From contig CP141137.1 of the NCBI GenBank assembly GCA_035236585.1, positions 50,986,057-51,050,056 of the forward strand: a DNA stretch of 64,000 bases, written 5' to 3'. The first letter of the stretch is position 1, and each line of letters begins with the position of its first letter. The notes under the pieces are model-generated. The model ran no database searches and had not been told where the DNA came from. It saw only the letters and a list, made by a program, of their open reading frames with translations. This stretch comes from Warburgia ugandensis (Eukaryota > Streptophyta > Magnoliopsida > Canellales > Canellaceae). The translations under genes were made by a program, and so were the position numbers. Below, one piece after another: positions 59,001-64,000 of this stretch.

Positions 59001-60011
59001 AAGTCTCAATGAAGTTACTCTCTATATCAAAGGTGATAAAATCAATTTTTTTGTAGTTTCATTATATGTGGATGATTTGCTGATTACAGGAAGCAATGAA
59101 GAACTTATGAGAAAGTTTAGAGAAGATATGAAGCAAACCTTCGAGATGATAGATTTGGGAGAGATAGCTTATTTTTTAGGAATGGAAATAAAGTAGAAGA
59201 ATGGAGAAGTGTTTATTTGTCAAAAGAAGTATGCTATGGAAATTCTTTAAAAATTCAGAATGGATGAATGCAAAAGTGTAGATACTCCAATGTGTCAAAA
59301 GGAAAAGCTGAGCAAAGAAGATGAAGTTGAGAAAGTTGATGATACCTTCTGCAGAAGTCTAGTTGGGTGCCTAATGTATCTAACAGCTACAAGGCCTGAT
59401 ATCTTATACTCTGTAAGTCTATTATCTAGATTTAAGAATTGTGCAACTGCAACACATCTTACACCTACTAAAAGAGTCCTTAGATATGGAGGGACACTAG
59501 ATTGTGGAATTAGGTTTTGGGCAAATCAAGATAGTGTTCTGTAGGGCTATTCTGACAGTGATTGGGGAGGTTCACTTGATGATATGAAAAGTACTTCAGG
59601 TTACTGTTTTAAATTTGGTTCAGGTGTGTTCTCATGGTGTTGCAAGAAGCAGAATATAGTGGCACAATCTACAGTAGAAGCTGAATTTACTGCAGATAGT
59701 ACTTCTGTAAATCAGGCTTTGTGGTTAAGAAAAGTGTTAGTGGATTTGAATCTGAAGTAAGAAGGATGCACAGAAGTGTTTGTTGATAATCAAGCTGCAA
59801 TTGCTATTTCTAACAATTCTATTTTTCATGGGAAAACTAAGCACTTCAATATCAAGTAATTCTTTCTTAGAGAAGTGTAAAAGGAAGGCTCAATTGGTTT
59901 AAAGTACTGCAAATTTGATATTCAACTAGCTGACATATTTTCAAAGCCTCTGCCAAGAAGCAAGTTTGAGTTTCTTAGAGAGAAACTTGGAGTTTGCAGC
60001 AACCAAAGCTA
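56073..60011 (+). pseudogene. Copia gag-pol, degraded
   Basis: Gag starts at the ATG at 56073. After one frame change near 56280 the rest stays in a single frame, broken by more than ten stop codons (among them 57346, 57592, 57652, 58891, 59194). Parts in order: gag; two CCHC knuckles (CKHCGRKSHPPSKC, CEKCQKMGHHKKIC, 56845-56955); protease (LIDSGCTNHM, 57088); integrase with HKR/HFNH and C-x2-C then the catalytic core (57655-58100, including RSDNGEEY); reverse transcriptase (WVFRTKLNPH, YQLDVKSAFSNG, LYVDDLLITGS); RNase H (SDSDWGG, FVDNQAAIAI, 59540-60000). No functional polyprotein can be made. Confidence 0.88.
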
Positions 60012-60018
60012 GGAGGAG
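60010..60018 (+). other. Polypurine tract
   Basis: AGGAGGAG directly before the 3' LTR, in the position expected for second-strand priming. Confidence 0.75.
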
Positions 60019-60312
60019 TGTTGAAGTTGTGCTTCAACTGTTGCAACATTTTTCAAAGCTGGAATTTTAGATATTTTTTATTTCTTAATTGTTTGACTGT
60101 TTCAAATAACTTGGTCAGCAGTAGTTACTGATTTTTGGGAAGTTGTTGATTATGGAAACGTATTCCATGTAGTGCCTCATTTTTCGTTTTTTCAGTTAGT
60201 ATTTTTGCTGTATTTAAACTTATTATCAGTTCAATAAAATAGAAGACTTTATATAGCAAATTTCTTTGTTCTCTTTTGCTCTCAGTCTCTCATTTTCTAT
60301 AAACATCCAACA
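60019..60312 (+). repeat. 3' LTR of the copia element
   Basis: TGTTGAAGTTGTG...CATCCAACA, 294 bp, the pair of 55701-56000. Confidence 0.93.
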
Positions 60313-61273
60313 AAATAGATCTCTTTTCTTCCATCCAAAAACATAGATTTTAAATGAATAAATGGATATTGACAGATTTTTATTGGTTTTGCCGCCTCTA
60401 GACGAGGGGATGGCCTTCTAAAGTGGGCTATCATGACCAATGGTTTTTGGAGCACCCACAAAAATGGAGTACTCTACTCACATAAGAACTGTAAAATTGA
60501 GGAGGGCATTTATCAATCACCGATTTTTTAATTTTTTGCTGGTGAGGAATATCTTTTAATCAATGCCCTCAATGATCTACTGGAAATTAAGGAAAATAGA
60601 AAACAAAGATGCAAAATTTTGCATGGCAACTTCCAAAATTTTGAATCATTTTTGACAAAGATACAATGGAGATGTAATATAGGGCAGGAAACAGTGGGGC
60701 AAAAGAAACAGTTTCCAGAAAAGGGTAGTAATTATATTTCCCATGAGGAAATCAGAATTCATGAGCAAGTTAAATATATTATTGGGAAGACGCAAATAGC
60801 AACTGTAGGGACCTTGAGATCCTGCCCTGAGCATGATTTTCTAAAGAAAAGAGTTGTTGCTATGTTCTGTGCTAATGAATGGCATTAATTTGTGTCCTTG
60901 GGCTGACAGAAAGTTGGAAAGTTTTCTTCAGAAGGGACTTCATTTGTTAAGGCAAAGCTGGAAACAGGAAGTCTTGTTTGGTTTGGGAAGCTTGGAGAAG
61001 ATAACAAAGCTATCCTTATCCTTTTCTAGGTGTACTAATTGGAGGTTACAATTGTAAGTCGAAGAAACTGTTGTTAGAGCTAGATTCTAATCATCCCAGT
61101 TAATGTATTCCTTGACATATCAGTTGATCTTATAGAACTTATCTTTATACTGGAGTTCATCTCTCATAGGATAATGCAAATGAATGGTTCGGATTTTCCC
61201 TAGATGTAGCCACATCTAAACCAACAAAGCTGAGAATTCCATCAACATCCTTTTCGACATGAGGTAGGACTCA
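60313..61273. other. Sequence between the two copia elements
   Basis: The first part continues the repeat interrupted by the left element. An 89-codon frame at 60619-60888 shows no family resemblance. Confidence 0.35.
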
Positions 61274-61723
61274 TGTTATCTGTAAATGATTTTGTTCATA
61301 TTGGAAGAGGATGGAAATTTATAAAGGTATGAGGAAGGCTTTGAAGGCTAGAAAAGGATTTACAAATGTAGAAGGGACTTGGAGGATTGAAAGGAAGAGA
61401 GAGCTTGTATTGATTCTTAAAATTGCTTGATATAACTTGTGAGTAACCACCCCTATTTATACTAGTAGCACTCCTTAACCAATGGTTAGGATTGTGCCAA
61501 CACACCTTTAATCTTGTGGCTATAATTTGTTTTCTAGATGTCTTTACAAAAGTATCTAGCTCTATTATCAAGGTATGTAGATATTTCTAATTGATTTTTG
61601 TAGCAACACTTTCTAAAAAGTAGGCTTTCTAGAATATGGGCCAGAAGAAGGGCTTTTAATGTGATCCTTCTAAAATATGGGCCCTTATTAAATTGGGCCC
61701 AAATCAAGTTTACATTTCCAACA
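61274..61723 (-). repeat. 3' LTR of the minus-strand copia element
   Basis: Read on the minus strand it begins TGTTGGAAATG right after a purine tract (AAGGGAAGG, plus-strand complement at 61724-61733). It contains GTATAAATAGGGG (plus 61450-61462) and probably ends GATAACA. The partner LTR is outside the window, so the inner end is certain but the outer end is a guess. Confidence 0.6.
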
Positions 61724-61730
61724 CCTTCCC

Positions 61731-64000
61731 TTAAACTTGATTTGTCATCCTAAGCATGCTTCTCATCTTGATAAAGTCTTCAAACTTTAGTGGCTTAGTG
61801 AAAATATCAGATGCTTGATCTTGAGACTTCACATATTTCAGTTGAACTTCTTTTCTTGTGACGCACTCTCTTATGTAGTGATACCGCATATCAATATGTT
61901 TACTTCGGCCATGAAAGAATGGATTCTTTGCTAGGGCCATTGCCGATTTGTTGTCAACATAGACCTCTATTGGTTCTTCTTGCAGCATGCCAAGTTCTTT
62001 TAGTAATCCTCTTAACCATATTGCCTAACAAATACAAAATGTAGCACCCACATACTCTGCTTCACAAGTAGTAAGGGTGACTATTGGTTGCTTCTTTGAC
62101 ATCCAAGTAAAAACGGTATCTCCCATGAAGAACATGAACCCGGCTGTACTTTTCGATCATCTAAGTCTTCAGCCCAATCGCTATCATTGTATTCAACAAG
62201 CCTATAATCATTAGTACGAGAGTAAAACAAACCAAAGTTGATTGTACCTTTAATATCTCGAAGAACCCTTTTTGCTGTATTGAGATGAGCAGTTGTTGGT
62301 GCTTCCATATAGCGACTGATTAATCCTACAATATATAGAATATCGGGCCTCGTGCAAGTTAAGTAGCGTAAGCTTCCAACCAAGCTCTTGAAATTTGTTG
62401 CATCTACTATTTCTCCTTCATCTTTCTTAGACAGTTTGATTCCACACTCCACCGGCATGCTAATGGGCTTGCAATAATCCATTTGGAACTTCTTGTTGCT
62501 CCTTTGCATAACCTTCTTAAGTGATGAAGATGCCGTCTTCCTTTTGCTTTACTTCAATTCCACGATAATATGACATGAGCCCAATACCAGTCATCTTGAA
62601 CTATTTCATCATTGCTTTCTTGAATTCTTCAAACATCCTTGAACTGCTTCCAATGAAGATTAAGTCATCCACGTACAAGCATACAATCAAAATGTCTCCA
62701 TCTTTGATCTTAACATATAATGCATGCTCATGAGGGCATCCTGTGAAATCATTTTCTTAAAATTATTTATCTATTCAACTATTCCATGCCCTTGGTGCTT
62801 TTTTAAAACCATAAGGGGCCTTTTTTAACTTGAGGACTTTGTGTTCATGTCCCTTTACTTCGTAACCTAATAGTTGTTCGATGTAAACTTCTTTTTCAAG
62901 AAGTACATTTAGGAAGGTAGATTTTACGTCCATTTGATGAACCTTCCATCTAATTTGAGCAGCTAAAGAAATAATCAATCTAATAGTTTCTAAGCGAACA
63001 ACAAGAGAATACCTCGTTATAGTCGATCCCAGCTCTTTGGTTGTAGCTCTTCATAACCAATCTTGCCTTGTATCTTTCAATTTCTCCTTAGCATTCTTCT
63101 TTGCCTTGTATATCCACATTATGCCTATCACCTTGTGCCCTTTTGGTAGTGAAGCCAGCTACCATGTAGTATTCTTCATGATTGCTTTGATCTCCTCATC
63201 CATGGCATCTCTCCACCTTTTACTTTGTATAGCTTCTTAAAAACTCAATGGTTCATAATCAGCAAAGAGGCACAATAGAGTGAGATCTTCTTACCTTTCT
63301 GTGACCTCATAGAGCTCTTGTAGGCTTCTTGTATGTGGTATCCATGGACTTAAACTTTCACTTGATGATGATGAGTCTCCATAGTTACTTGAACTTTCAC
63401 TTGCAGTTGGTGATGTAATGTTCTCTTGTTGATTTTCTTTTATTTGCTCGTCTTCATTTTCAGGGAAGAAGTTGTGACTTTCTTCATGAATATTCCAATC
63501 CCACGAGCTTTCTTCATCAAATTCTACATCTTGGCTGATAATAGTCTTCCTGTTTCTTGGATTGTATAATTTATAGCCCTTTGAATTGGAATCATAGCCA
63601 ATGAAGACAAACTTTTCACTTTTATCATCAAGCTTGGTTTTTCTTTCGTCTAGCACATGTGTATAGGCTATGCTTCTTAATACCTTCAGATGAGATATCT
63701 CAGGCTTTCTTCCACTCCATGCTTCTTGTGGTGTCTTTCCTCGTACACTTCTTGTTGGCTAGTGATTAGACAAGTAAACTGCGCATGCTACACTTCTTGT
63801 TGGCGAGCGATTAGATAAGTAGATTGCACATGCTACACTTCTTGTTAGCGAGCGATTAGACAAGTAGACTGCGCATGCTACACTTCTTGTTGGCTAGCGA
63901 TTAGACAAGTAGACTGCACATGCTACTGTTTCTGCCCAAAATTCCTTTGGCATTTTCTTACTTTTTAGCATGCTTCGAGCCATGTCGAGAATGGTTCTAT
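61731..64000 (-). pseudogene. Copia pol (integrase to RNase H), degraded
   Basis: From right to left: integrase core with a 45-bp tandem array (63746-63925); a post-integrase region (VLDERKTKLDDKSEKFVFIG, 63600-63656); an S-rich linker; reverse transcriptase (HQMDVKSTFLNVLLEKEVYI, 62880-62950, and the YVDD-type region near 62680); a PTAHLNTAKRVLRDIKGT block (62270); and RNase H (YVDNKSAMALAKN, SDIFTKPLK, 61731-61988). Separate frames show frameshifts and stops throughout. Confidence 0.85.
63746..63925 (-). repeat. Four 45-bp tandem repeats in integrase
   Basis: Exact 45-bp period: 63746-63790, 63791-63835, 63836-63880, 63881-63925. On the minus strand each encodes [10 protein letters not shown]-x-PTRS or a close variant; copies 1 and 4 have TAG at x, copies 2 and 3 do not. 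Confidence 0.93.

Larger units (their letters stand above)
55701..60312 (+). mobile_element. Ty1/copia LTR retrotransposon, full structure, dead
   Basis: Two similar ~300-bp LTRs, a primer-binding site, gag-pol order gag-protease-integrase-reverse transcriptase-RNase H (copia order), and a polypurine tract. Flanking 5-mers AAACA and AAATA differ by one base, fitting an aged target duplication. Coding regions carry many stops. Confidence 0.93.
61274..64000 (-). mobile_element. Second Ty1/copia element, minus strand, truncated by window end
   Basis: Minus-strand copia pol with LTR at 61274-61723, continuing beyond 64000. Distinct from the left element in protein sequence and LTR. Confidence 0.88.

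Noticed and set aside
63746-63925. CRISPR-like regular repeat array
   Set aside because: Units are directly adjacent without spacers and translate in frame as part of copia integrase.
1-64000. tRNA or rRNA genes
   Set aside because: Pol III box-like words were found only inside SINE-like elements; no complete cloverleaf or rRNA segment was recognised by eye.

Overview
The window reads as nuclear DNA of a flowering plant. The genes are split by GT-AG introns, and three are typically plant families: alpha-dioxygenase, a SINA-like E3 ligase and a HIPP metallochaperone. The spaces between them are filled with decayed plant retroelements: Au-type SINEs, RTE- and L1-type LINEs, Ty1/copia, probable solo LTRs and AT-rich foldback elements. 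I cannot name the species. Nothing suggests a bacterial, organellar or viral origin.

All five recognisable host genes are on the + strand. (1) 275-1819 is the 3' part of an alpha-dioxygenase gene whose 5' exons lie before the window. (2) 5234-7533 is a two-exon SINA-like RING E3 ubiquitin ligase. (3) 13118-20256 is the 14-exon gene for exonuclease 1 (EXO1), with two E2F-type sites upstream, one GC-AG intron and a tandem 22-residue repeat in its C-terminal half. (4) 26706-35822 is an 11-exon organellar methionyl-tRNA formyltransferase (FMT). (5) 51204-52721 is a three-exon HIPP-type heavy-metal-binding isoprenylated protein. I derived exon borders by hand from reading frame, splice signals and family resemblance. 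Reading phase closes across every junction in all five genes.

The genes are unrelated in function and show no cluster logic. Much of the rest is transposon-derived. There are eleven Au-SINE copies on both strands, four with visible target-site duplications, and repeated 3' tails of an RTE-type LINE ending in GATGATGA. Two L1-type LINE remnants lie at 10456-11410 and 22690-24428. Two LTR-like blocks start with TGTGACA, at 40881 and 45824. At 55701-60312 is a structurally complete but mutation-riddled Ty1/copia element with both LTRs, primer site and polypurine tract. A second, minus-strand copia element runs off the right end and carries an exact-period 45-bp tandem repeat in its integrase region. 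Long CT/GA microsatellites lie unusually close to gene signals: two begin at a 5' splice site and one abuts a start codon.

I found no convincing new biological system. The observations most worth following are the EXO1 coding repeat, the EXO1 E2F sites, the splice-site microsatellites, the copia 45-bp repeat and the foldback element families.
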